Source of the DNA: an uncultured Hungatella sp. | GTDB lineage: Bacteria > Bacillota > Clostridia > Lachnospirales > Lachnospiraceae | Assembly (NCBI GenBank): GCA_910585645.1 | Contig: CAJUFP010000048.1 | Coordinates: 1 to 32,885 of the forward strand | Reading direction: 5' to 3' | Length of the DNA stretch: 32,885 nucleotides | Part shown: one piece after another, positions 16,266-23,450 of the stretch | Numbering within the stretch: position 1 is the stretch's first letter | How the letters are laid out: every line of letters starts with the position of its first letter | Program-made: the position numbers and the translations under genes | The notes under the pieces: model-generated | What the model saw: only the letters and a program-made list of their open reading frames with translations | Told to the model about the DNA's origin: nothing | Database searches by the model: none

Positions 16266-16328
16266 GGAGATATAGTGATAAAAATTGAATATTTTTCGAT
16301 ATTAATTTGTTAAATACTATGATATTAT
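16266..16328 (+). promoter_or_regulatory. Promoter of the MATE gene, related to the AraC-type promoters
   Basis: GGAGATATAGTGATA at 16266 resembles the block before DUF488, and the region ends in an extended -10, TG-a-TATTAT, hexamer at 16323-16328, 30 bases before the MATE start codon. The middle is more diverged than between the other two copies, so common ancestry here is likely but not certain. Confidence 0.4.
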
Positions 16329-16357
16329 GACAGCAACAAATCATCAGGAGGTTCCAT

Positions 16358-17752
16358 ATGAAAACAAAACAGATTGATTTTTCTAATGGTAAGGTATTTG
16401 AAAATATTATGCTTGCGGCAGGTCCCATGCTGGTGGCCCAGGTCTTAAATCTGATGTACAATATTGTAGACAGGATTTATATCGGGAAGATACCAGGGGA
16501 AGGAGTTCTGGCCCTGGGAGGGATCGGTCTGTGTTTCCCCATTATTTCCCTGATTACGGCATTTACCAACCTCTATGGTTCCGGCGGAGCGCCTTTGTGC
16601 TCCATAGAGCGTGGCAAGGGAAACAGGGAGGAAGCAGAAAAGATCATGAATACTTCCTTTTATCTGCTGATTGTTACGGGAGTGATATTGACGGGAGTTG
16701 GCATGGTTCTTGGCAGGCCCCTTCTCTATCTGTTCGGAGCCTCCGACTCTACCATCCGTTTCGCGCTGCCCTATATGAGAATCTATCTTTTGGGGACTGT
16801 GTTTTCCATGATCTCCTTGGGAATGAATCCGTTTATCAACGCTCAGGGCTTTGCCAGCACCGGCATGACCACTGTATTTTTGGGAGCCGTGGTGAATATT
16901 ATCCTGGATCCGGTTTTTATCTTTCTCCTCGGTATGGGGGTAGAAGGGGCGGCGTTTGCCACCATCTGTTCTCAGTTCCTCTCAGCGGTTTTTGTCATAA
17001 GATTCCTTACAGGTAAGAGAGCCGAATTAAAGTTAAAACCCTTTGGCAAGATCGGTCTGAAGTCAGGAAGGATTATGGACATCATAAGCCTGGGAGCCGC
17101 CAGCTTCGCCATGCAGTGTACCAACAGCCTGGTTCAGATCGCCAGCAACAGCATGCTCAGTACTTTTGGCGGGGATATGTACATTTCTATCATGACCATT
17201 ATCAACTCAGTCCGTCAGATCCTGGACACTCCGGTTTTGGCTATTACCGATGGATCTTCTCCCATTTTAAGCTACAATTATGGAGCTGGCAACTACAAAG
17301 GAGTGAAAAAAGCGGTAAAGCTGGTGGTAGCATTTTCTCTTACTTATACCATCCTTGTCTGGGTAACTGTACTGGTGATTCCATCTGCGTTTATCCGTAT
17401 TTTTAACAGCGACAGCACACTGATAACGGCAGCGGTTCCAGCACTCCACACCTACTTTTTTGCTTATATTTTTCAGGCTTTGATGTACAGCGGCCAGGCA
17501 GTGTTTAAGTCACTGAATAAAAAGAAGCAGGCTATCTTCTTCTCACTTCTCAGAAAAGTGATTATTGTGGTCCCCCTGACTTACTTACTGCCCCATGTGG
17601 GAAATCTGGGAGTGCTGGGAGTGTTCGCGGCGGAGCCTGTATCCAATGTATTAGGCGGCGGAGCTTGTTTTGTGACTATGCTGTTTATGATGCGTATGTA
17701 TGGGAAAGAAACAGAAGTTCCCTGCGCGGCTAATGGGGATGCATGCTGTTAA
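16358..17752 (+). CDS. MATE family multidrug efflux transporter
   Basis: 464 residues, about 12 membrane helices, a typical Na+/H+-coupled MATE exporter. Seen: KVFENIMLAAGPMLVAQVLNLMYNIVDRIYIGK at the N-terminus, GMNPFINAQGFASTGM near residue 150 and SPILSYNYGAGNYKGVKKA near residue 300, all family hallmarks. AGGAGG lies just upstream of the ATG. It is transcribed alone. The promoter resembles AraC-controlled promoters nearby, which would fit a drug-responsive efflux gene that has lost its own regulator. Confidence 0.92.
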   Translation: MKTKQIDFSNGKVFENIMLAAGPMLVAQVLNLMYNIVDRIYIGKIPGEGVLALGGIGLCFPIISLITAFTNLYGSGGAPLCSIERGKGNREEAEKIMNTSFYLLIVTGVILTGVGMVLGRPLLYLFGASDSTIRFALPYMRIYLLGTVFSMISLGMNPFINAQGFASTGMTTVFLGAVVNIILDPVFIFLLGMGVEGAAFATICSQFLSAVFVIRFLTGKRAELKLKPFGKIGLKSGRIMDIISLGAASFAMQCTNSLVQIASNSMLSTFGGDMYISIMTIINSVRQILDTPVLAITDGSSPILSYNYGAGNYKGVKKAVKLVVAFSLTYTILVWVTVLVIPSAFIRIFNSDSTLITAAVPALHTYFFAYIFQALMYSGQAVFKSLNKKKQAIFFSLLRKVIIVVPLTYLLPHVGNLGVLGVFAAEPVSNVLGGGACFVTMLFMMRMYGKETEVPCAANGDACC

Positions 17753-17824
17753 ATTCTACTGGAATTTTATGGAGGTGCTGTGAGATTTTTCTATAAGTGA
17801 AGGCTGTTGTTTGGGAGAGATTTT

Positions 17825-17970
17825 ATGGAAAAAATGTTGATAGTAATCTTTGACGATGAAGAGGGAACTGCTTTTGATCATGTTTTAGAATTCATTGCTA
17901 AAGAAAACCGGTTTATATATTAACCGTGTGGGGAATCGGATATAAGTTTAGTGATAAATTTAAGGCATAA
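17825..17970 (+). pseudogene. Broken copy of the winged-helix (wHTH) regulator gene
   Basis: ATG 17825 opens MEKMLIVIFDDEEGTAFDHV, matching the N-terminus of the wHTH genes at 22332 and 31932, then stops after 32 codons at 17921-17923. From 17914 another frame reads YILTVWGIGYKF, the conserved C-terminal end of that family. An internal deletion of about 250-300 bases that also shifts the frame explains this. The hairpin normally following these genes is still present. Confidence 0.8.
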
Positions 17971-17986
17971 ACCCCGCCTAAAAATT

Positions 17987-18036
17987 AGCAGCATGTGTCA
18001 AAAGGACTATCAGTTGACATCAATGCTGCTTTTTTC
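17987..18036. terminator. Cassette terminator hairpin (orphan copy)
   Basis: AGCAGCAT (17987-17994) pairs with ATGCTGCT (18023-18030), and TGTCA with TGACA inside, followed by a T-run. It is the counterpart of the hairpins at 22795-22845 and 32409-32457, but the XRE gene that should follow on the minus strand is gone. Confidence 0.7.
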
Positions 18037-18111
18037 TTTCCCAATTTTTGATTATTGACAATGTTTTTTTCGGTATGCAGCAGGGGAAAGGCTGCTGGTT
18101 CTGCGGAAGTG

Positions 18112-18276
18112 CTAGAGCGTGTTTGAAAATTCATTCCCGCCAAGGCACGCCCCACTTTGCGGTATATTTGGCCCTCATTCGGTCAACGTATCCCACTACG
18201 CCTCTCTCATTCGGGCCAAATCTCCCACAAACTGTGTCGTACACCTGACGGAAAGCAATTTTCAAACACGCTCTAG
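18112..18276. mobile_element. Palindromic MITE-like element, copy 2
   Basis: A 165-bp element homologous to 11092-11257 in the same orientation, with perfect terminal repeats CTAGAGCGTGTTTGAAAATT. Both arms carry T/A where copy 1 carries C/G, and the inner stem also changes on both sides, so pairing is kept. It lies in the gap after the broken wHTH copy. No protein is encoded. Confidence 0.85.
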
Positions 18277-18446
18277 TGTGAAATTTTTTCAGATGTATTA
18301 CTTCCCCGTTTGAGGGAAATTCCACGATCCTATTTCCGGTTACCTGCAGTTGCCAGGAAAATGAAATTCCTGCCAAGACAGATTTTCATGACAAGCCAGT
18401 CGTCGGAAATGGAGAGTTCCCCATACCCTTAAATTATATGGTCATG
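18277..18446. other. Intergenic stretch with no recognised feature
   Basis: About 170 bases between the second MITE and the MarR stop codon. I found no open frame with a ribosome binding site and no strong hairpin with a T-run. Confidence 0.5.
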
Positions 18447-18866
18447 CTAGACGGGAGAAGAGTGGTAATGTTTCTTTCTTCTTGCCTTGCTGTATTCCGA
18501 CAGAACATGAAAACAGAGATTGATCTCCTCATCGGAACAGGTTTCTTTTAAGAGCTCAAGAGTCTGACCGAATACAACATTGTCATAATCTAAATGGGCC
18601 GCGTTCAGTTCAACTCCTTTGGGAGTGGCATAGTACAATTGCTTTTTAAAGCTGTCGGGAGCAGTTTTTTTGCAGATAAGCCCTTTCTGTTCCAGTTTCT
18701 TGGTCATTATAGATATGGCGGCTTTTGTCTTGTCCCAGTCAAGGGAAAGCTCGGTCACGGTTTTTCCCGGGTGGTCTATAATATATCTCAGCATATGGAC
18801 TTCTACGGAAGTGTAGGTTTCTCCGGTGCCGTAATCAATGGGCAGGTTGGAGGCCATATAGAGCAT
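18447..18866 (-). CDS. MarR family transcriptional regulator
   Basis: 139 residues with a MarR winged helix: YTSVEVHMLRYIIDHPGKTVTELS, then DWDKTKAAISIMTKKLEQKGLI (recognition helix) and the wing KKQLYYATPKG. It is divergent from the permease operon, which it probably represses. The start is doubtful: ATG 18866 has no ribosome binding site, and the open frame continues 20 codons upstream (RFVHAS directly before the Met) to an in-frame stop at 18927-18929, without ATG, GTG or TTG. The normal N-terminal helix may be partly lost. Confidence 0.8.
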   Translation of the reverse strand: MLYMASNLPIDYGTGETYTSVEVHMLRYIIDHPGKTVTELSLDWDKTKAAISIMTKKLEQKGLICKKTAPDSFKKQLYYATPKGVELNAAHLDYDNVVFGQTLELLKETCSDEEINLCFHVLSEYSKARRKKHYHSSPV

Positions 18867-18983
18867 GGAAGCGTGTACGAAGCGTTTATGGGATGGGAAA
18901 GGGGGAATGACAGAAAAGGAGGATATTCAAAAAGGAAAGGAACAACGGGAAATGGAAAAGGAATTTAAACACAGGAGGAGAAG

Positions 18984-20339
18984 ATGAATACTCAACGACA
19001 AGAAAGCAAATTGATACGAAATTTGGGATTTTGGGACCTGATGGCCATCGCCATAGGCCAGATCATCGGCGCGGGAATCATGTCGTCAACAGGCGTGGCC
19101 ATCGGAATGACGGGAACAGGCGTGGCACTGGCATTTCTGATATCGCCGTTTTTAACGATCATCAGTATTTTCCCCGTAGCCATCTTAAGTTCGGCGGTGC
19201 CCACTACAGGGGGGCCATACAGATACTGCAGCCGCCTCATGGGAAAAGGGCCGGGGATGATCTATCTGCTTTTGCATACGACATCCTTTGGGGTTGCCAT
19301 TTCACAGTATGCTTTAAGCTTTGGGGCGTATTTTTCCAGTATTGTTCCGGCAGTGGATCAGCATCTGGCAGCCATGATAATTCTGACCCTGTTTTTTGCC
19401 ATGAATCTGGTGGGAACGAAGTCAGCGGCACTGCTTAACAAGATTATGAGCGTGGCTCTCATAGGGGGACTGCTTCTGTTTATCGGGTTCGGACTGCCAA
19501 AGACGGATATGTCCTATATCATGGACTCTAAAAATCTGTTTATGAATGGTTCTATGGCGTTTGTCAGTACCCTTGCGCTGCTCAGTTCCGCTACGGCAGG
19601 AGCGCAGTTTATCGCGGAGCTGGGAGGCGAAGCCAAGGATGCGGGACGGACGATCCCGAAAGTCATGGTGGTATCTACCTTTGGCGTAGGCGTATTCTAT
19701 GTACTGATAGCTCTTGTGGCATCAGGGGTGCTGCCTGTGGATCAGGTGGCTAATCAGCCTTTGACCCTGGTAGCAAAGGAGACCATGCCTGGCATTACCT
19801 TCTATCTGTTTGTCATCGGCGCGGCTCTTGGCGCCACCGCTACAACGTTAAATTCAACTCTTTCCTGGATCACCAAGCCCCTTCTGGTGGCCTGCGATGA
19901 CGGATTGCTTCCGAAAAATCTGGGAATGGTGAGTAAAAACGGAGTTCCCTATAAACTGCTGACCATGTTTTATGTGGTAGGGATGATACCGCTGCTGCTG
20001 AAACTGGATATTTCCGTAATCACGAAGTTCACCACGGCTAACTCTTTGCTGACAAAGATTATGGTTTGCCTGGCGTTGTTTGCGCTGGCTTCCAAGTTCG
20101 GGGATATTTTAAAACGGTCCAGCCTTAAGATCTCTCCGGCCCAGTCCAAGGCTGTCGCGGTAGTAGGAATGATCGTACTTTGTGTTTTGTCCTACTCCCT
20201 GTTTATGAGCCTTTCCATGGCAGTCCTGGGATTTTTGGCAGTTCTGGTTATAGCAGTCGCGGTTTATGTAAAGCTGTGGGGAAAGCATGCCGAGATTGAA
20301 AACGATCTGATTGTAGACTATACCAGCGAGGGGGAATGA
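18984..20339 (+). CDS. APC-family amino acid permease
   Basis: 451 residues with about 12 membrane helices. The N-terminal GFWDLMAIAIGQIIGAGIM carries the GAG(I/V) motif of helix 1 in APC-superfamily transporters, and SSAVPTTGGPYRYCSRLMG the usual helix 2-3 segment. AGGAGG lies upstream of the ATG. It is the first gene of a four-gene set with a C-S lyase and RidA, so a sulfur-containing amino acid such as cystine, cysteine or cystathionine is a reasonable substrate guess. Confidence 0.88.
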   Translation: MNTQRQESKLIRNLGFWDLMAIAIGQIIGAGIMSSTGVAIGMTGTGVALAFLISPFLTIISIFPVAILSSAVPTTGGPYRYCSRLMGKGPGMIYLLLHTTSFGVAISQYALSFGAYFSSIVPAVDQHLAAMIILTLFFAMNLVGTKSAALLNKIMSVALIGGLLLFIGFGLPKTDMSYIMDSKNLFMNGSMAFVSTLALLSSATAGAQFIAELGGEAKDAGRTIPKVMVVSTFGVGVFYVLIALVASGVLPVDQVANQPLTLVAKETMPGITFYLFVIGAALGATATTLNSTLSWITKPLLVACDDGLLPKNLGMVSKNGVPYKLLTMFYVVGMIPLLLKLDISVITKFTTANSLLTKIMVCLALFALASKFGDILKRSSLKISPAQSKAVAVVGMIVLCVLSYSLFMSLSMAVLGFLAVLVIAVAVYVKLWGKHAEIENDLIVDYTSEGE

Positions 20340-20346
20340 TTTTTAT

Positions 20347-20661
20347 ATGATGTTCCATATTGTAGGAAGCCATCTGTGTCCCAATACCATTTATGCAATT
20401 ACAAAGTGCAAAGATGCCGGAATACCGTTTGACTTCAAAGATTTATCCGCAAGCCTGAAAGATTTAAAATATTTCCTGGCGCTGCATGAACATGACGAGA
20501 TTTATGATCCATATAGAAATATGTCCGGGAAAGAAGATTATGAAGAAAATGGGAAAATAGGGCTTCCTTGTTTTGTGTTTGAAGACGGATTTAAGACCTT
20601 GGATTTGAGTGAAGCATTAAAAAAAGCAAAGAATATTGGAGGAAAGACAAATGAAGTATAA
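20347..20661 (+). CDS. Glutaredoxin-like protein with a CPNT site
   Basis: 104 residues with a thioredoxin-like fold: IVGSHLCPNTIYAI (single active-site cysteine, CPNT in place of CPYC), and GLPCFVFEDG carrying the cis-proline. It is a monothiol variant, so thiol-disulfide exchange or glutathione-type deglutathionylation is possible but untested. It begins 7 bases after the permease and overlaps the C-S lyase start by 11 bases, which suggests coupling to thiol amino-acid metabolism. Confidence 0.7.
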   Translation: MMFHIVGSHLCPNTIYAITKCKDAGIPFDFKDLSASLKDLKYFLALHEHDEIYDPYRNMSGKEDYEENGKIGLPCFVFEDGFKTLDLSEALKKAKNIGGKTNEV

Positions 20662-21841
20662 TTTTGAGACGGTACATAAAAGATTTCACACAGGTTCTAA
20701 AAAATGGGATGAGCTGTCGGCTAACGGCGTAGGAGAGAAGGAAGATATCATTCCTTTTTCGGTCGCGGACATGGAATTTGTGACGGCCCCTGAGATTGTG
20801 GATGCCATAAAGGATGAACTGGATCATTCCATTATGGGATATGCCAATCCTACGAAAGAATATTTGGATACGGTATGCCGATGGATGAAGGAGCATCATG
20901 GATGGGACGCGAAGCCGGAGTGGATTCTGCCTGCCCACGGAATTATTGACGCGTTTTTTGACGCGGTGAAGATTTACACCAAAGAGGGCGATGGAGTTAT
21001 GCTTATGACTCCGGTGTATTATCCCATGTACCATGCTGTCAACTACAACAACCGGGTACTGGTGGACTGCGCCCTGGTAGAGAAAGGAAACAGCTACCAG
21101 ATTGATTTTGAGGACTTTGAGAGAAAAGCATCGGATGAAAATACGAAAATGCTGATCCTGTGCAGCCCTCACAATCCCTGCGGTCGGGTATGGACCAGAG
21201 AGGAATTGGAAAAGATCGGAGAAATCTGTTTAAAACACCATGTGCTGGTGGTTTCCGATGAAATCCATTTTGACCTTATCATGCCGGGATATAAGCATAT
21301 TGTGTTTGCCTCCCTTTCAGAAGAAATCGCGGACAACTGTATTGTGTGTACAGCGCCAAGCAAGACATTTAACCTGGCAGGACTGCAGACTTCCAATATC
21401 TTTATTCCCAATCCGGATCTGCGGGAGAAATTTTTCCAGGCATTAAAGAGATGCAATCCAAACCCGAAATGTAACATTTTAGGTTACCGGGCCTGTGAAG
21501 CCGCGTACAAACACTGCGGACAGTGGCTTGAGGAGGCAATTTCCGTGATCGACACCAACAGGAAGCTGGTGACAGACTTTATGACGAAAGAGTTCCCGCA
21601 GATTAAAGTAAAGGAACTGGAGGCTACCTATCTTCTGTGGATGGACTGGAGAGGCCTTGGTATTGACAGTAAGGAACTGGAACGTATTAATCATGAGGAG
21701 GCCAGGCTGTTTTTTGATGAGGGATATGTATTTGGTGCCCAGGGAGATGGTTTTGAGCGGTGGAACCTGGCCTGTCCTACCAGATATGTGGAGGAGGCAC
21801 TGGAGCGAATGAAGAACGCTTACAAAAAATATGTGAAATAG
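20651..21841 (+). CDS. MalY/PatB family cystathionine beta-lyase (C-S lyase)
   Basis: 396-residue fold-type I PLP enzyme: IIPFSVADMEFVTAPEI, CSPHNPCGRVW, SDEIHFDLIMPGYKHI and the PLP lysine Lys238 in APSKTFNLAGL, with WNLACP near the end. Family members cleave cystathionine or cysteine conjugates to pyruvate, ammonia and a thiol. ATG 20651 is preceded by GGAGGAAAG; an upstream in-frame TTG is not needed. RidA follows 13 bases later, fitting an enzyme that releases 2-aminoacrylate. Confidence 0.9.
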   Translation: MKYNFETVHKRFHTGSKKWDELSANGVGEKEDIIPFSVADMEFVTAPEIVDAIKDELDHSIMGYANPTKEYLDTVCRWMKEHHGWDAKPEWILPAHGIIDAFFDAVKIYTKEGDGVMLMTPVYYPMYHAVNYNNRVLVDCALVEKGNSYQIDFEDFERKASDENTKMLILCSPHNPCGRVWTREELEKIGEICLKHHVLVVSDEIHFDLIMPGYKHIVFASLSEEIADNCIVCTAPSKTFNLAGLQTSNIFIPNPDLREKFFQALKRCNPNPKCNILGYRACEAAYKHCGQWLEEAISVIDTNRKLVTDFMTKEFPQIKVKELEATYLLWMDWRGLGIDSKELERINHEEARLFFDEGYVFGAQGDGFERWNLACPTRYVEEALERMKNAYKKYVK

Positions 21842-21854
21842 GAGGAAAGAAAAG

Positions 21855-22223
21855 ATGGATATTATCAGTACGCAAAAAGCGCCGGGGGCAATCGGTCCCT
21901 ATTCCCAGGCATATAAAGTAAACGGCGTAGTTTATACTTCAGGTCAGATCCCGGTAAACCCCGATAATGGACAGGTTCCTGAGGGGATTGCCGCGCAGAC
22001 GGAGCAGAGCTGCAAAAATGTAGGGGCTATTTTGGAAGCAGCGGGAGCCGGATTTGGGAACGTAATCAAAACAACCTGTTTTTTAGCGGATATGGGAGAC
22101 TTTGCCGCGTTTAATGAGGTGTACGCGAAATATTTTGTATCAAAACCGGCGAGAAGCTGCGTGGCAGTAAAAGAACTGCCGAAACATGTTTTATGCGAGA
22201 TTGAGGCAGTTGCTGAAATGTAA
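21855..22223 (+). CDS. ridA: RidA family reactive intermediate deaminase
   Basis: 122 residues, a typical RidA/YjgF trimer subunit: GPYSQAYKVNGVVYTSGQIP, the substrate-binding Arg100 in PARSCVAV, and LCEIEAVA at the end. RidA hydrolyses enamine/imine intermediates such as 2-aminoacrylate formed by PLP lyases, here most simply by the preceding C-S lyase. A clear terminator follows. Confidence 0.93.
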   Translation: MDIISTQKAPGAIGPYSQAYKVNGVVYTSGQIPVNPDNGQVPEGIAAQTEQSCKNVGAILEAAGAGFGNVIKTTCFLADMGDFAAFNEVYAKYFVSKPARSCVAVKELPKHVLCEIEAVAEM

Positions 22224-22243
22224 ATGAGAAAGTAGCTAAGACA

Positions 22244-22271
22244 GGGAGAGTTGAAAAGACTCTCCCGATTT
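22244..22271 (+). terminator. Rho-independent terminator after ridA
   Basis: GGGAGAGT (22244-22251) pairs perfectly with ACTCTCCC (22259-22266), followed by GATTTTTAT. It closes the permease-RidA operon. Confidence 0.85.
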
Positions 22272-22331
22272 TTATATATTTTCTGGTCAGAAAAAGTAAA
22301 AGTGAGGAGAACGGAGTAAAAAGAGAAATCT

Positions 22332-22760
22332 ATGAAAAAAGTGTTAATTGCGACATTTGATAATGGGGAAGGAACAGCTTTTCATGATTTATTAATTTCT
22401 CTTGAGGGAAGGTGCCAGATTGGATTGGCAGATAATTTTTCTGCAGATACTCTTTTGAAATATGGTGAAATCGAAATCAATCTCAAGTTTCGAACCCTAA
22501 AGCGTGATAATGTCAGTATCGAACTGACCAATTATGAATTTGAGATTCTTTATTTATTAGCAAAACATCCAGGACAAGTATTTTCTAAAAAACAAATCTA
22601 CGAACAGGTATGGAATCTGCCCTACCTGGGTGCAGAAGACAATGTGGTAAGCCTGATCCATAGAATCAGAAAGAAGATCGAACCAGATCCTGCAAGGCCA
22701 ATTTATATTTTGACGGTATGGGGGATTGGTTATAAGTTTAATGGTGCGTTGGATGGATAG
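22332..22760 (+). CDS. Short winged-helix regulator with a vestigial receiver (cassette copy A)
   Basis: 142 residues. The C-terminal ~95 residues are an OmpR/PhoB-type winged helix (IELTNYEFEILYLL, PGQVFSKKQIYEQVW, NVVSLIHRIRKKIEPDP, LTVWGIGYKF). The N-terminal ~45 residues begin MKKVLIATFDNGEG, like the first strand of a response-regulator receiver, but the rest of the receiver and its phosphorylation site are absent. No histidine kinase is nearby. The DNA for the last 60 residues is nearly identical to copy C (31932-32366), while the N-terminal parts differ. It is convergent with an XRE gene through a shared terminator. It probably binds DNA; target unknown. Confidence 0.8.
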   Translation: MKKVLIATFDNGEGTAFHDLLISLEGRCQIGLADNFSADTLLKYGEIEINLKFRTLKRDNVSIELTNYEFEILYLLAKHPGQVFSKKQIYEQVWNLPYLGAEDNVVSLIHRIRKKIEPDPARPIYILTVWGIGYKFNGALDG

Positions 22761-22794
22761 CCAGTGTATCAAACAATTTTAAGTTATTACAAAA

Positions 22795-22845
22795 AATAAG
22801 CAGCATATATCGCGGAAAACCAATTCAGCGACAATGTTGCTTATT
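22795..22845. terminator. Bidirectional terminator between wHTH copy A and XRE
   Basis: AATAAGCAGCAT (22795-22806) pairs with ATGTTGCTTATT (22834-22845) with one G-U pair. A-rich and T-rich flanks let it work in both directions. The XRE stop codon (22841-22843) lies inside the right arm. The stem is conserved in the two other cassette copies. Confidence 0.75.
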
Positions 22846-23092
22846 CTTTTCCCTCAATCCCCAAAAGATAATCCGCAGATACATGAAAGTAACTGGCAAT
22901 CGCCACAATCTCATAATCCGGCACAAACCGCTTCCCCTGCTCAATTCTTAAGATCGTCAAATCTGTAAATTCAAAACCTTCCGTCTGTAGCCGTGCGGCA
23001 AGCATTTTCTGAGAAATCCCCTGGGCCTTCCGCAATTCTTTCACTTTGTTTCCAATAATGTTCTTCGACTCACCGTTCCAGTAAATCTTCAT
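22841..23092 (-). CDS. XRE family helix-turn-helix regulator (cassette copy A)
   Basis: 83 residues: MKIYWNGESKNIIG, then an XRE fold (KVKELRKAQGISQKMLAARL, FTDLTILRIEQGKRFVPDYEIVAIASYF, VSADYLLGIE). I chose the start at 23092 because the upstream GGGGGAAGGA fits and copy C begins at the same place; the open frame extends further upstream only through a dnaE remnant. It differs from copy C by only a few residues. Likely a small autoregulated repressor; a TTTCTAAAGATGAAA palindrome lies just upstream. Confidence 0.82.
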   Translation of the reverse strand: MKIYWNGESKNIIGNKVKELRKAQGISQKMLAARLQTEGFEFTDLTILRIEQGKRFVPDYEIVAIASYFHVSADYLLGIEGKE

Positions 23093-23103
23093 TCCTTCCC
23101 CCG

Positions 23104-23118
23104 TTTCTAAAGATGAAA
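23104..23118. promoter_or_regulatory. Candidate XRE operator
   Basis: TTTC-TAAAGAT-GAAA, an inverted repeat 12 bases upstream of the XRE start codon. The core TTCTAAAGATGAA recurs upstream of the second XRE gene at 32716-32731 and 32769-32785 and was not noticed elsewhere in the window. Confidence 0.5.
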
Positions 23119-23140
23119 TATATAGGATTGAGTTAGCTCT

Positions 23141-23312
23141 TAAGTATTTAAAGTTGTTCAAAAATATGAAAGGGTGTGAAAAAAAGCTGGAAGAGGTCGA
23201 TAAAAAGGGCAGAAGAGGAGGCTGCCGGCAGAAATATCTGGATATTGTAGAGAAAATCAGGGAGACAAAACCAGACATGGATATCTGTGAAAACCAATGG
23301 GAAAGGCTTATA
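23141..23312 (+). pseudogene. dnaE: dnaE fragment
   Basis: This stretch reads KKLEEVDKKG, then GCRQKYLDIVEKIRE and DICENQWERL, matching DnaE residues about 617-675 (DNA 1859-2031) at a high level; identity is clear in both DNA and protein. No polymerase motifs or stop-to-stop gene remain on either side. It is a piece of a second dnaE copy, left divergent to the XRE gene. The open frame it forms (23154-23393) is not a real gene. Confidence 0.8.
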
Positions 23313-23389
23313 AATTCTCTCGACTTTTCAGCTAATCTATCAGAAAAACCGTTCCTCTCAAATCATTTAGGACTCGCGACACAAAATGG

Positions 23390-23419
23390 TTGACAGAGGA
23401 GCCATATCTATGAAATACT
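23390..23419 (+). promoter_or_regulatory. Promoter of the RpiR gene
   Basis: TTGACA (23390-23395), 18-base spacer, and an extended -10 TG-a-AATACT with the hexamer at 23414-23419. It lies 31 bases before the RpiR start codon. Confidence 0.55.
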
Positions 23420-23450
23420 TAGTATGATTCCGTATTATATGGAGGTTTCT

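Noticed and set aside
18865..18987. 40-codon highly charged open frame overlapping the permease start (ATGA)
   Set aside because: Spacing and overlap are suggestive of a leader peptide, but its 5' end lies in the MarR coding start and its sequence follows the purine-rich DNA; too little evidence.
22841..23278. Longer 145-residue version of the XRE protein
   Set aside because: The extra N-terminal residues are the antisense reading of the dnaE fragment; the XRE paralogue begins at the internal Met with its own ribosome binding site.
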